Shown here: one piece after another, positions 19,057 to 30,210 of the stretch
Numbering within the stretch: the first letter of the stretch is position 1
Layout: each line of letters begins with the position of its first letter
Source: Phytophthora quininea
Taxonomy: Eukaryota; Oomycota; Peronosporomycetes; Peronosporales; Peronosporaceae
Reading direction: 5' to 3'
Assembly (NCBI GenBank): GCA_011947345.1
Contig: JAAVTG010000538.1
Span: 310,001 to 374,000 of the forward strand
DNA: 64,000 bases
Notes under the pieces: model-generated
Told to the model about the DNA's origin: nothing
Databases searched by the model: none
What the model saw: only the letters and a program-made list of their open reading frames with translations
Program-made: the position numbers and the translations under genes

Positions 19057-19415
19057 ATGAAGTTCACCCTCGCCATTGTCGCCGTTGCAATTGCTGCCAG
19101 CAGTGTCCACGCTGACAGTGAAATCAACGAAGGGCTGCGTCCTGCCGGCACCTCTTCCAGCGACGGAGCTCCGGGGTTTGGTCCTGGCCCTGAAGTGCCA
19201 AAGAACAAATCCACGTCGGATTCGCTTTTCAAGGGCTACTCTGACACCATGGGCGAACCTGCCAGTTGCGACAACATTTGCTCCGGGGAGACTCCCAATT
19301 CATTTGTGGCTCGAATGGCCACACCTACATCAACTCGTGCCAGTTGCAGATCGCGAGCTGCAAGCACCCAGCCGACAAAATCACCAAGGTTTCGGATGGA
19401 GAGTGCTCTTCGTAG
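19057..19415 (+). pseudogene. Kazal-type secreted protease inhibitor, frameshifted
   Basis: ATG at 19057 opens a signal peptide (MKFTLAIVAVAIAASSVHA). A linker with 'GFGPGPEVPKNKSTSDSLFK' follows, then the first Cys of a Kazal domain (SCDNIC). A 1-nt indel near 19300 moves the rest of the domain into another frame, where CGSNGHTY and spaced Cys residues are clear up to a stop at 19413-19415. Oomycete Kazal proteins of this kind inhibit serine proteases of the plant apoplast. This copy cannot make the full domain as it stands. The GPGPEV linker is shared with the unrelated secreted gene at 49828. Confidence 0.8.
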
Positions 19416-19540
19416 ATTTTCTACTATCAACTACCGAGGCATAACCACATGACTTGCCAGGGTAAAAAGCAAACAAGTTTCTTTTCACCTTTAACAAAAA
19501 TGTAGTCATTTCAAAATATGCCTCGGACGGTGACAATGAC

Positions 19541-19662
19541 GAGTGTGGCGCTTGTGCCGCGCCATTCAGCATCCACCCTGCAGGAGCACCTCGGAGGACT
19601 CGTCTCGTGTTTCCTGGTCCGCCCCGCAATCTCTCGCTCAGTTGCGCGTGCCAGTTCGTAAG
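19541..19662 (+). repeat. Cys-rich coding fragment repeat, copy 1
   Basis: A stretch of about 120 bp coding in one plus frame for 'CGACAAPFSIHPAGAPRR' and then 'NLSLSCACQF' recurs nearly unchanged at 22890-23010. A partial relative with 'ttcgagtcgacggagctgctgga' ends near 20117. Synonymous-looking differences suggest it was once coding. The family is not recognised. Confidence 0.55.
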
Positions 19663-20270
19663 AGCTTTCCAATGCTCCTTCAGTGCGCTTCTCGAGGTGC
19701 TGATAGTCGATCCGTAAGAGCGGTATCTCGGAAAGGACGATGAAGTAGTGAGTGTGTGTGCGCTCGAGTGGGGAAAACCAAAAGTGTGTATTTCCGAGTG
19801 TCTTGTGTTGGTGAGGGAAAAGCTCGCCCGCTGACAAACCCTCAAGACTAGCCTATCAACTTCATCCTAGTAAAGCTGTATAGACTTGTGGATTCACGTC
19901 GATGACACTCATGCCAATGACCACGGGCACGCATGCCTCGCTAGTGTCCATCAATCCCGCAGGATTGCTGGCACACTATTTGTCTTCCATCTTTCCAGTC
20001 CTTCACAAGCCACACTCGGACCTCGCACATCATGTGCTGCAACCGCAGTGACCTTCAGGGCCAGCCACGCATGGCTGCCCATTGCTCTTAATTCGAGTCG
20101 ACGGAGCTGCTGGAATGGATCTCGGACTGCACGTGCAATGGCTTTACCATTGTTGCATGCAAATGACCCGCAATAGATCGCTCAAGATATGTTCCCAAAC
20201 GTACAAAGATTCTCGCAGCAGCATTATTCCAATGGCAAGCTGACACAATTCGAATGCCGGGCTTTAGCAT
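19663..20270. other. No supportable gene
   Basis: A minus-strand frame of 108 codons (19837-19511) crosses the Cys-rich repeat and has no recognisable domain. Around 19930-20120 there is a diverged third copy of the Cys-rich fragment's right end. Nothing else could be assigned. Confidence 0.35.
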
Positions 20271-20273
20271 CGG

Positions 20274-20619
20274 CCCTCCGCCCTCTTGGTGATGTTTTGA
20301 TCCGGGTTGTTGCAGCTCGCGAGGTTCAGCTTGCACAAGTTGCCGTATGTGATGCCGTCAGAGCCGCACACGGGGGTGTTGTCAGTCGGACAGGACGGGT
20401 CGCAAACGACGGTACTCGCAGCACTTCCAGACGGCTCGGGCGTCTCCGGCGGCTAACCGGAGGGCGAACCCGTTTCCGAAGGGAAAATCTGAGGACCGAT
20501 CCCTAAGTAGGGAAGCTGCCGTTGTTGTCCGAAATGTTGAACGCCAAAGCTTCGACTTCTCCAATACGAGCGGTGGCAACAGCGAAAACAAATCCGACGA
20601 GCCCGACGATGAACTTCAT
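20274..20619 (-). pseudogene. Kazal-type secreted inhibitor, decayed
   Basis: The minus strand begins with ATG at 20619 and a signal-like stretch (MKFIVGLVGFVFAVATA). After about 37 codons there is an in-frame TAG. A second frame then carries a clear Kazal pattern: CDPSCP, '[18 protein letters not shown]', SCNNP and a final Cys before a stop at 20274-20276. Another stop lies between the two blocks. No convincing GT-AG intron would join them, so I call it a pseudogene. Kazal domains block serine proteases. Confidence 0.75.
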
Positions 20620-21030
20620 GCTTTCAAGTCTGGTGGGGTAGTTTGAGTAGTTTCTTGCCGATTCAAGAATGATGTAGCAGACTGCAGACAGTCAAGTCGA
20701 GTCGAAGACCAAAGAATGGCGTGTGGCGCACTAGATCCGCTACATGTGCGGACCTTGTCGTCCTTTTGACAGACTCGAAGCAAAATGATCCTCACACAAA
20801 GCGGACGATATACCCACGCGTGCAAAATGATCTCGAGCAGCTGTCTTGCCAATCTCTTCATTAAGCAATCTGGGCAGGATGAAAACAAACAGAAAGTTAT
20901 GTCGGAACCTGCCGAAGCGAAGCTCTCAAATTCAACCAACGCAGACTCAGTAGGCAGGAAACCGCTTTCTTTGTTGTTGTTGTTGTTCTGGGCTGTTGTA
21001 GGAATCGCCCTCGATGATGACACGGGAGTG

Positions 21031-21189
21031 TTAGTTGCCTGGAAGTGGACCTGGCCACGAGCCGGAGCTGGATCCCGAGGGGTCGACGCTCGTGATGGAG
21101 GCTTTGTTCTTGGGATCGAACGTCGACCCGTTGACACTGGAGACGAGAGCAGCGATGAATATCCCGGCGAGTCCGACGATAACCTTCAT
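21031..21189 (-). CDS. Short secreted peptide (52 residues)
   Basis: The longer frame begins at 21372, but the ATG at 21189 starts a textbook signal peptide (MKVIVGLAGIFIAALVSSVNG), so I choose it. The mature part is only about 31 residues, rich in Ser, Pro and Gly (SGSSSGSWPGPLPGN), with no cysteine. The signal and 5' leader are related to those of the Kazal gene at 20619 and the relic at 4000-4262. It may be a real small secreted peptide or a Kazal-like gene cut off by a stop codon. An initiator-like CATTCTCGAATTC lies upstream. Confidence 0.45.
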   Translation of the reverse strand: MKVIVGLAGIFIAALVSSVNGSTFDPKNKASITSVDPSGSSSGSWPGPLPGN

Positions 21190-21435
21190 ACGTTCGAGGC
21201 TGGTGGAGTTGCTGCTTACGTGGTAGTTGGCGAATTCGAGAATGCCTCGGCTCGGGAGCCTGAATGTATAGTGCTGTACCGTGCTTCCGATCCGAAGAAT
21301 TGCACATCGTTCGCCAGCTCTGCGGATCTGTGGATTTAAAGGCTGTTTTCGCCAGAAACTGTCAATGCACATGATAACATCTGATCATCTGTGCCGTGCT
21401 CAGCGCTGGCTGTCAGATCGTGAGTCACGCCACAA

Positions 21436-21560
21436 CTCAGTGAATCCTGCACCGACACCTTTAACAGTAAAACGATCCATGCTGTTTGCTACCAACTCGG
21501 GTGCAAGTACGCTGGCGGCGACGTTCGTACAAACTCCGAGCTTGTGTTCTGCACGCACCC
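21436..21560 (+). pseudogene. Possible Kazal-like relic
   Basis: One plus frame reads SCTDTFN, then 'HAVCYQLGCKYAGGDVRTNS' and FCTHPGG. The order and rough spacing of Cys, the aromatic residue and Asn-Ser recall a degraded Kazal domain like the two nearby. The CGxxG turn is missing and no signal peptide is seen. Weak. Confidence 0.2.
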
Positions 21561-21989
21561 TGGTGGTTGGAATTCCTAGCCGTTGTATTCATCGTGCTGG
21601 ATAGTTCCTTCACTGCGCACTGGATGTCGAAAAGACCACCCAACAGATACATGTAGCTAGTTTTCATTAAGAACTCGGGGCACTCGAGCTTTTGCTGTAA
21701 GAAACGTCAACAACTGCCACTCGTACAATTAATTAAAATGAGTTGATTAACACTTTAGCGGATTTCTCGTCTAAGCTGCTTTATCTCGTAGCATCAGATT
21801 TATCGTTGAGGAATCCAAATGGTGTGTTGCTCTAGAGCGATATCCACTGCCACTCGTACAAACTGATTCGTTTGTATTGCTCGAATACACAGGCTTCCTA
21901 AAGACGCCGTTGGAGTCGGAGAGACGAGAGGGCATCACCTCAAGGTAAAGTCTACTTCGTGCTGGGAGCTGGCAGCGCAGCCGTACGCA

Positions 21990-22200
21990 GCAGTGTCGAG
22001 AAGCCAGTGACCGCTTCAGATCAGCGATTGTAAGCTGCAGCACCAACGTGCATCGCTTTGTCCCCGGTGCAACATCTGCTGCTCTGTGATCGTTCGTTTC
22101 GCTTCCAGTACGTTCGCCAATAGCTTCACGCAGCATTCGACACATCTTCTTGAAAGAAACAAGCAACTCCAGATCATGACGTGGTTGCACCGCAGTGAAT
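21990..22200 (-). pseudogene. Fragment of the LRR-like family
   Basis: Minus-strand frames contain 'NVLEAKRTITEQQMLHRG' and 'APGTKRCTLVLQLTIADLK', matching the start of the family ('EQQVVASGTLRCPFVLESTA', then 'ADLEAVTG') in order and spacing. Only this N-terminal bit survives, with a frameshift. Confidence 0.45.
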
Positions 22201-22203
22201 CCC

Positions 22204-22800
22204 TCACGAACGGCATGCCGTCTTTGCCGCACCCCTTTCCCCAGCTCGACAGACCGATGGTAACATCATCACTGATGAATCATCAGCGGATCCCTTCTTC
22301 TGTCCCATGACCAGCGGGCCGCCCGCATCCGGACTGCACTGCACGAGTCTTGATTCCTGATTCTTGACACTGCCGGCGCACGCCATGGTGTTGTCGATGT
22401 TGTAGACCTTCGCACAGCCCCGGCTGTCCCAAACCTCCAAGCTCACCTTTTGAGCCGCTTGTACACGGTTCCGCTCGAGGACGAAGTTTCACCCCAGCCA
22501 GTGGCAGAAGCCCAGACGCCAGTCTTGGCGACCTTGTCGTTGGCGTTCGGAAGTTCGCCGGCGTGAAGTTGCTGGCCATCTCGAGCATCAACAGAGCAAA
22601 ATCCTAGGTGCCGTTGAATGTGGTTCTGGGCCTTAGCGACCTTGATTTGCTCGCCGTCCTGGGTGCCTTCGTTGAAATGCGTGCCGATTGGCACGTACTT
22701 AATCGCGCCCCACGCGGTGCATCACTGGGTCCTTCAGCGACGCGGGCAGCAATCCTTCCAGCTCTGGAGCTCCGGAGGGTAAACACAACAAATACAAGTT
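22204..22800 (-). pseudogene. Glucanase-inhibitor-like S1 protease homologue, broken
   Basis: Three overlapping minus frames together give a trypsin-fold (S1) pattern: 'VPIGTHFNEGTQDGEQIKVA', 'LMLEMASNFTPANF', ASATGWGET, CAGS and PDAGGPLV. The catalytic Ser of GDSGGPL is Ala here (codon at 22324-22326), as in oomycete glucanase inhibitor proteins, which are catalytically dead S1 homologues that bind plant endoglucanases. No His-containing TAAHC motif is visible. At least two frameshifts (near 22445 and 22590) prevent a continuous protein. It sits among other decayed apoplastic effector genes. Confidence 0.7.
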
Positions 22801-22889
22801 TTTTTCTTCTTTACCTTCAACAACAGTGTACCCATTCTTCAAAACGATTTTTTTTTTAAAAGAAACTCGATGGCTTGGGCGTTGATGAA

Positions 22890-23040
22890 TGTGGCGCTTG
22901 TGCTGCGCCATTCAGCATCCACCCTGCAGGAGCACCTCGGAGGACTCGTCTCGTGTTTCCTGGCCCGCCCCGCAACCTCTCGCTCAGTTGCGCGTGCCAG
23001 TTCGAGTCGACGGAGCTGCTGGACTGGATTTGGGACTCCA
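22890..23040 (+). repeat. Cys-rich coding fragment repeat, copy 2
   Basis: Near-identical to 19541-19662, extending slightly further right ('CQFESTELLDWIWDSNG'). It ends close to the left edge of the Ngaro-like element. Confidence 0.55.
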
Positions 23041-23049
23041 ACGGCATTT

Positions 23050-24224
23050 CTAAATTTCAATTGTCGTTGCTTTCTCTTCGGGGGCGTGCCGAGAACGGCA
23101 CAAATGAAAGTTGGTATTACAGCGCCCCCGCTGCCAGGGTGTGGCGTGGCGCGGGGATACCCCAATACGTTGCTGTGGCGCCTGCTTGACAATCATTTGC
23201 TGGGCAATTCTGGACGATAACCGACTCCCAATGCGAGTGTATCGATCTACCGCATCAGACTTCCACCTCCCGAATAATTTCACCGCTAGGCCGTCGAATC
23301 CAGCATTGAAGAGTGCTGTAGCACCACCGCTACGAAGTGAATGTGAACCATATCTCACTGGAGACTGCCCTGCTTGTTCAGCCGCAAGTTTGATGGCCTG
23401 AACCATATCACGCACTTGCAAGTTGGTGGACGCGTCGATTTTGCACAACAGTGTGCTGGCTGCAACTCCTAGAGACTTGTGATGCTGCACCAGGAACCAA
23501 GCTGCTAGCACTGGACAACACCAGTTCTGACCCGATCGTTCTAGTCTGCGCAGCGCACCTTGGCCGAATTGGTCATTCTTGCTACCTCTAAATCGAATAA
23601 TGACAGCCACAACCTTTTCAAGTTCATTGATTTCGCGCTCGTCGGACCCAACAAATTTCACATCTTCTCGCTGCAGTGCGTAATGTTTAGTGGTTGAGCC
23701 GACCGCCAGATACTCCGATCTTCTTAACAGAAAGAAGAAACCCAGCACCGAAGCCCCCAAATGACTCGGTGCTGGGTTTTTGCGAAGTCGAGAGATTGGT
23801 GCAGTCGCTTAAGGATATTAACTGTGACCGGTTGTTTGGGGTTGCTGGGCGGTTCCGTCCGCCGCATACCGGTGACTGCGAGCTGGTGCCCAGGGAGTAA
23901 CCCGACTCCGTATCCGAGCATTCTGCGATGATGCCACGAGATATGAGAGATTTTGGAGAGGATGGTATTGGCAGAATTCCCAGTTCCCGAGTTGTTCCAC
24001 CCGTATCTCCATGAGTAAACGGCGAATAGTGCGAGTTGGTATGAATGTTTTCTCGGGTTTTCAGGTAACCATTCGGAGAAATTAAGCTGCTGGCACCACT
24101 TAGACCACTGGACCCATGTACTGTTGTACTTTGTTGCGGACGACGCGGCCAGCGATTGGGCAGCAAGAGGAGAAGTTAGACCATGAGGATTTATGAGGTT
24201 CGGTCCAAGCTCGAGATGCTGCAT
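23050..24224 (-). pseudogene. Tyrosine recombinase of the Ngaro-like element
   Basis: Two frames (24224-23724 and 23760-23050) join at a frameshift near 23740. The N-terminal part has an SAM-like DNA-binding look ('ASSATKYNSTWVQWSKWC'). The catalytic part has 'LRRSEYLAVG', then 'RYGSHSLRSGGATALFNAGF', GRWKS and DRYTRI. This supplies the Arg, His-x-x-Arg, Trp and Tyr of the tyrosine recombinase family. Such an enzyme integrates a circular DNA intermediate without the cut-and-duplicate step of integrases. Confidence 0.85.
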
Positions 24225-26801
24225 CGGCCATGGAGTTTCTAGCTCCAGGTATATGATCCACCGATACCCTTAGGTTAAAATAGGCTTCAGCCAGGCCGAT
24301 GCACCGATTGATTTCTTGACTGAACGAATTCTTAGAGTGCAGTTTGTTGCACCAAGACACGGCTGACGTGTTGTCACTCCAGCATTTGATGTGGATTATC
24401 TTTCCTTCAGCCAGTTGATTCCACTTGGACCCCCAAGTCCACAGTGCCAGCGCGATGCATAAATGCTCTCTTACGTTGATTGAGAATTTTGCTGCCGTGG
24501 TTACCGCTTCCTTTACCAATTTCTCTTCATCGTGGTCAAATTCCAACTGTATAAATTCGTTTGAAGCCGGATCGAGGACTGCCAAGCCAATATCCGATGC
24601 ATCCATCAGTAGTACGACGTCAGGATTTGGCAAGGTCCCGAACATTGCTAGCGGAAGTTCCGCAAGACAGCCGTGGTGCAGAATTTGTTGGAACCAGAGT
24701 AAATCTGCTGTCGCGCCTTGTGACAATCGAATTCTGCCGAACCGCGGTGCATTTGTGCACAACCCTTGTAGGCGCTGGTAGAATGGTTTCGCCGTCCTTA
24801 AGCAGATTGCAACATGCCTAAGCGACCCAAGAGCTTTGTTAAGTTCTGTCTTTGACGCGGTGCCAAGCTTAAGTAGCCCTTCAACGCGAAGTCGAGCCTT
24901 GGCTATTTTATCATTTGGTATTGACACTGTTCGACGAACTGTGTTCCAGAGCAGACCCAGAGCTACAATTTCGGTACACCATTCGGAGAACTTGGCTTCA
25001 TTTATTGACCTTGGGCCCAAGACGGCTAGCATAGCATGGCGCAACGTTGCTTCGGCCAGGTGTAGTCTATCCTCGATATCGGGTTCGACTAGTACATGGT
25101 CGTCGACCCATTCGTAAGGGAAAAATGGGCCGTCATCATCCGAATCTGAGACCGAAGCGGGGAGTTTGTGCCCATCAGCCAAGATATCGCTCGCCCAAAT
25201 AAAGCGTAGCACGGTGGTGAGCCTGCCCATCCAAATGGCGCTGCCATATCGATGATAGCAACTCCTAATTCCTTGACACTCGCTGCCATCCTAAAAACCT
25301 GATTGGCACGAGTTCGGAGGTGTCGAAAAGCACCCTTAACATCACCTTTGAGAATGCCAATACGACCTGCATAGCCATGAGTTGCGAGATACTCTATGCG
25401 CTGAGCTATGACAGCCACGGAGGCATATCGCACTTTTGGAACGGACTCGGCGACGAATGCTGAATTAACTGATGCGTTTTTCGGGAACGACAGGTCATGA
25501 ATCACTCGGACTTCCTCATTCGGATCTGCACCTTTCTTTTCGACAGCACCGAGAGGACTACATATTACTTCTGGCCAGCGGTCCAGGATGTCAAGTTCGA
25601 CAACCATGTACTGGCCTGAGTCTTGGCCCTCCCTAATACTCCGTGTGACTGCACGTAGGTATCGCAGACAGGAGCCATGATTTTTGTGAGGAGGACGGCA
25701 TGGCTTTGGACCTATTTTCCACTCGACATCGATTCCAAATTCTGCAATCTGGATGAGATGGTCAAGATGAGGATATCCGTGAAGGACTATTTGTAGCCTT
25801 TTTGAGTCCAACCCTTTGCTTGGTCTGTTGTCAACGTGATTTTCACCACGAAAGAATCTAGTGGCTTCTTCTAGACACCAGCCTCTGGAGCGGATAATCT
25901 CTGATAGTGACTGACTTGCTTTCTGATCGACATCGTATAGAATCTCATCAGTCCTACGAGTGCGCACGTAGCCGAATCGCCTCTGCGAGACTGAGATTCT
26001 GCATTCATCCCGAAGAAGCTCCTCTTCCAATTGTTCTTGGATGAATTTTGCTGACTTCATCGACAAAGGCGGGAATCTCGTGGTTCTGGTTAAGAACTCG
26101 GTTGCGGGACTGTGAAGGCCCCTTGGTTGCGAGAGCTGACCCTCGACGATATCGTCATGTGTCTGGTGCTTGATAAGTAAACAAGGTCTCGTCAAACAGT
26201 CCGTTGCACGACCAGTACACGCGCTAATACGTGTGACCGGCCCATCAGCCCCGACTTTGGTGCACGTGCTAGTGTTTGACTTACTCTTTGTTGACTTGCA
26301 ATGACCATGGCACGGTCTCAGTAAACGCCCACTCTCGCGTCCAGCGATCTCTTCAGCTTGCGATTGCGATAAATCGAATCGCACTGACTTTGATCCGGCG
26401 CGGGTCTTAGCGTCCACCTTACTCTGTGCTTGTTCGGAATGGCCAATTGCACACGGTCTCAACGAACGCCCACTCTCGCATCCAGCATTCGCCTCAGTTT
26501 GTGAGTTCGACGAGTCGCCTCGTACTGACTTTGAATGTGAGCGGGTCTTAGCGTTCATCTTACTCTGTGTTTGAATGTGGCGCGGCTTGCATGGTCTCGA
26601 GCCCAAGATCTCCGGTCCAGTGTCCTTGCCTTCCGTCTCGGATAGAGACGGAGAGGAAGTTTGGTGTTGAAGATATGTAAGGCGCTTACGCTGTGCGCAT
26701 CGAATTTCTTTACCAGTACATCGTTTTAAGCTCATCACCGCGTGTTGCTCGGGTGTGTACGTGCATGGTTGCGCTGATACTGGACTCTGAGGTGGACGCA
26801 C
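24225..26801 (-). pseudogene. Reverse transcriptase-RNase H of the Ngaro-like element
   Basis: Frame one (26801-25089) ends with RT blocks 'GRIGILKGDVKGAFRHLRTR' and 'AAPFGWAGSPPCYALFGRAI'. Frame two (from 25230) continues with the catalytic 'YEWVDDHVLVE' (VDD box), so a frameshift lies near 25130. RNase H follows with LLMDASDIG, HLCIALALWTWG, SDNTSAVSW and 'HIPGARNSMADAASR'. The first 250 residues of frame one are Ser/Lys/Arg-rich with a near-repeat ('ESGRSLRPCAIGHSEQAQSK' and 'ESGRLLRPCHGHCKSTKSKS'). The broken frame means no full-length enzyme. Confidence 0.87.
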
Positions 26802-26822
26802 AACCGATCTACCCTCGGCGAG

Positions 26823-28851
26823 TCACAGGCGCTTATGTTCGTTCTTCAGACCGCCAAAGCGCTTTTTGATTTCTGCCTTGACAATATCTGGAAGTTTCTT
26901 AGGGATGAAGTGGGCTCGATCATGAGGGCATTCATCACCTTCTCCAGCGCAGCCGTCATTGGACAGGAATCGCATGCAGAGCTGTCGCGTTTCATGAGTT
27001 CCTGGATCCGTTTGAGCTGGCAACCGCTTCAATACATGTCGAGGAATAAATCCTGTCTTTTTCTTGCTACTGCGATTGGTTTGATCTCGAGGAACCGCGT
27101 TGGTCGATTCGGCTGCTGATAGGGCAGTTGCAGACGACATACCGTTGCGAATGGTATCTACTTGACGATGAACCTTAACGAACATGATATCCCTTAGTAA
27201 TCGATCTTCCGTTGTGCAGCGCGATTTAACATTGGTCATGTCCTCGTCGGTCTCCACCGCCCCACGAAAATCTTCGAGCACGTCATTGACCCAGTACACT
27301 AGAGACGGAAGCTCGGCCAAACTCCACGACACGCGCATCAGTGTTTCCTCGATAAATGCGATAATGCATTCCACCAGCTCAACCAACTCGACACAGCAGT
27401 ACTCGCGGGTGAATGTAAGCAGCACTTTGGCATTGTCGACAACTTCTTCAATGCTTGACGGAGGCCGAGCAGCTGTAAATTCAGCCGACGCAGACAAGTT
27501 ATCGAAATTTGAGCCACCAGCTTGAAGCCATGCCATTCTCTCATCAGGTGAAAAGCGTGCAAAGTGACAAATGGAAAGTCCACAGGAACCAAACTGAATG
27601 TCATACAGTCGCGTACACCCCCGGCAACGGTTTGAACTTGACGAACTCAGACCGAACCAAACTTTTGCAAAATAGGGTTGCATGCTTACCTTTGTGCTTC
27701 GCAGATGTGATACATTCATGCACACGCTGCTGATCTTCACGAGGGCAAAAAGCGTATTTCGACGGCTTTCCGATTTTCGTGTCTGCAACCCGTCTCGCAG
27801 GTGGAAGACTGTGAAGGACATTATCCGCTTCTCGGATGGGAGTGTTCTGTGTTCGATTCGAGGCTTGACGAACTTCAAGGAAACGATTTAACAGGTCAGG
27901 ATCATCACTTAGCTTCTCCACGATCAGAGCGTCTTGGTCGAGGGCCGTGCGCCGTCGTTTTGGTGGAGCGCTAACTTCTTCGTTATCAACCACAATAGGT
28001 GTGCCGGACCGTTTAGAGCCTCGCGCTTGTTCTGATGCCCCAAGTTCAGCTCCGTCGTCAGCTTGAGCTGAAATTTCTTCATCATCATCTACAAAAGGAT
28101 CGAACAAAGCATCGGCCAAACGCGGAGACCGCATTCTATCACTTCTGCTGATACGTTGAGTACGGCCACTTGCAGGGCGATAGAACGTTGTTCCAACAGA
28201 GCTGGGTACCGGTTCAAACTCCCCGTCGACGAAATGGGCAAAGTCCAATGCATGCTGAAGCGTAAATTCGCACGCTTGCCCCGTAGTTGGGTCAGTCCAT
28301 TGACACAATTGGGTCGGCAGAGGGCGGCAGCTCTCTGACATTAGACCGTCGAGGACCACCGACAACACATTAGATCCCAGCGCACCGTTTCTTCCCAGGA
28401 CCCGATCCAGAATGGTGTCTTTAACTTCATCTATCTCCGTGACACTCCATTCGTCGAGATTGAACTCAACATGCTCAAGCAATAGAGCCACTATGGGCGG
28501 CACTAAGGACACACAGCTCACTTCTGTCTCCAGCATTTCACCGCTTGATCTGACCCTTGCACGTTCACTGTCTACTTGAACAACTTGCCCAAATGAAAGC
28601 TTCTCTGGGAGATGGAAAGACACCGCACGTCGTAGACACGAAAGCTCTCCTGCTGCTCTCACTTCACTCGCCGTCACCACGTGGTCTTCAGCGATATTTC
28701 GATGCACCATCCCTTCTCCGCCTTCTAAGCTGCGGAACGCCACTTGGTCGGACGTCATTCCAACGACCTTGGCGTAGAATGGCTGCTCAAATTCACCCTC
28801 GACTAACTCCGGCACTAAATGGAGGAACGAGCGCTTAGTTAAGCGAACCAT
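26823..28851 (-). pseudogene. Gag-like first ORF of the Ngaro-like element
   Basis: The start codon at 28851 (MVRLTKRSFLH) opens 416 codons with an acidic and basic middle ('DPFVDDDEEISAQADDGAEL', PPKRRR). A frameshift near 27620 leads to a second frame down to 26823. Near its end is a CCCH-type zinc finger ('CMRFLSNDGCAGEGDECPHD' then RAHF), seen in gag-like proteins of DIRS-order elements. The role is inferred from position before RT and from the nucleic-acid-binding finger. It is interrupted and so not functional as one protein. Confidence 0.65.
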
Positions 28852-29074
28852 AATTCCGGAGCAAAGGGAGCTGAAGGCGGGTAGAGACGCTGAAGCGAGA
28901 GAGCGAGGGCCTTAGACGCGAGAGAGAAATCTGAAACTAACGAGCAGGAACTACCTACGGCTTCGTGCGTTGGTTTCATCTTGCGCTGCCTTCCTTGAAA
29001 AGCTATTTTCGCGCTCTTGCTCGAAAATTCCCATTCCCGTGCACCATCGTCTTAAATTGTTGTAGCTTCCGTCG

Positions 29075-29443
29075 GGGGTGCTTGCAATTCGCGATTTCCA
29101 GCAGACAGGAGTTGAGGTAGCTGTGGCCGTTCGAGCGGTTTGTAGTTCCCCTCGACGACGGAGCAGATTTTGTCGCAACTGGCGGGCTCACCCGCGGCGT
29201 CGGAGTAGCCTTGGTAAAGCGGGTCGGATGCGGACGCGTTCGTCGGCGCTTCACGACCAACTTCAGGCCCAGGACCAAACTCTGGAGCTCCGTCGCTGGA
29301 CGAGTTGCTGCCCATGGGATGGAAGTACCCAGTGATGCCCGGGATCACGACGGGACCGGGCCCTTCGTTGATTATATCATCTGCATGGACGCTGCTGGCA
29401 ACGACAGCGGCGGCGACAAGTGCGAGGGGAGAGTGAACTTCAT
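29075..29443 (-). pseudogene. Kazal-type secreted inhibitor relic (left arm)
   Basis: It starts at 29443 with MKFTLP, but an indel in the signal peptide shifts the frame. The next open frame (29348-29052) carries 'SNSSSDGAPEFGPGPEVGRE' and 'GEPASCDKIC'. The rest of the Kazal domain is in another frame and truncated at 29075 by the Ngaro-like element. About 10 bp present in the right-arm copy is missing near 29140. Related to 19057-19415. Confidence 0.75.
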
Positions 29444-29962
29444 CGTGTCGAGGTGGAGTGCCGAAGACGAGGTGAATTCCGAAATGAGCAACGAGAGCAT
29501 TTTGCTTAAAGCTTCGACTTCACTGTTTTCAAACGCTGCGATAATTGGTGTATCGTCTTCAATTGACGCGTCAACAGGGATAGTCTTGAGCGGCAAAGCA
29601 TGGATTCGCAAATCGACTCGCAGATTTGGCAAAGTGCTTAGACGAAAGCTGCAAAAGTTCAGCCGAACATCACAGTACGACAACTCTTTCCAGTCCGGAC
29701 AGCTCCGAAGGATCATGCGCTTCCTTCTATTCAGGTCATACACGAACTTCCTTCCCATTTGGATTGGCATCTTCGGTGTGAGATTACCGGTCATCTGGTT
29801 TACAATCGCCGCCGACATGACTGGTTCAAACACATTCGAATCAAATAACGCATCACAGCTCGAGTAAACCCACTCGATTAACTCTCGTGAATACATTTCC
29901 TCATCGCAACGAAGCGTGCTATCGGACAATTCTGCCATCAATTGGCCACGTATCTTCCGCAT
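29444..29962 (-). pseudogene. LRR-like family fragment (left arm)
   Basis: The minus frame from 29962 has 'STLRCDEEMYSRELIEWVYS' and 'FEPVMSAAIVNQMTGNLTPK', matching the family segments GTLRC and 'FESMITALILNQTTSNLTLK'. It also has SCPDWKELSYCDVRL, like the CPNLQELSLCGG repeat. Much of the middle is deleted. It reads straight through into the Kazal leader, so the long frame is a chance fusion. Confidence 0.5.
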
Positions 29963-30210
29963 TTAAGGGCAAGGCCAAACTTTCCTCGCGATATCTCTGC
30001 GAACCAAAGATTGCGCATTTGGGCCGCTTTACCAGCATTCGAGAAACTTCATTTAGTAACCATCGGTAGTACAGAAGTACTTCGAAGCGGCCCAGGTGCT
30101 GGAACTTCAGCTATCACTTATTGTATCTGTCTGTTGAAAACATGTACGAAACAGCATATTTCTATTAAAAAAACATTACCACAATTATTATTAAAAATAG
30201 CCAACAACCC

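Larger units (their letters stand above)
23045..29074 (-). mobile_element. Ngaro-like (DIRS-order) tyrosine-recombinase retrotransposon
   Basis: On the minus strand the order is a gag-like region with a CCCH finger, reverse transcriptase, RNase H, then tyrosine recombinase. No methyltransferase lies between RNase H and recombinase, which fits Ngaro better than DIRS/PAT. The right edge is set by comparison with the second arm of the inverted repeat: homology to the Kazal relic begins at 29075. The left edge is only approximate, and its flank does not continue the Kazal gene, so one side was rearranged. Four frameshifts or stops make this copy defective. Terminal split repeats were not identified. 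Confidence 0.82.

Noticed and set aside
20274..20619. Intron joining the signal peptide and Kazal domain
   Set aside because: No GT...TACTAAC...AG set comparable to the clear introns of the Harbinger gene lies between the two frames, and there are stops in both; decay is the simpler reading.
29444..29962. 196-codon frame as one intact protein (and its 218-codon antisense)
   Set aside because: It is a fusion of an LRR-like fragment, non-coding leader of the Kazal gene and the frame-shifted signal peptide; the antisense frame has no features.
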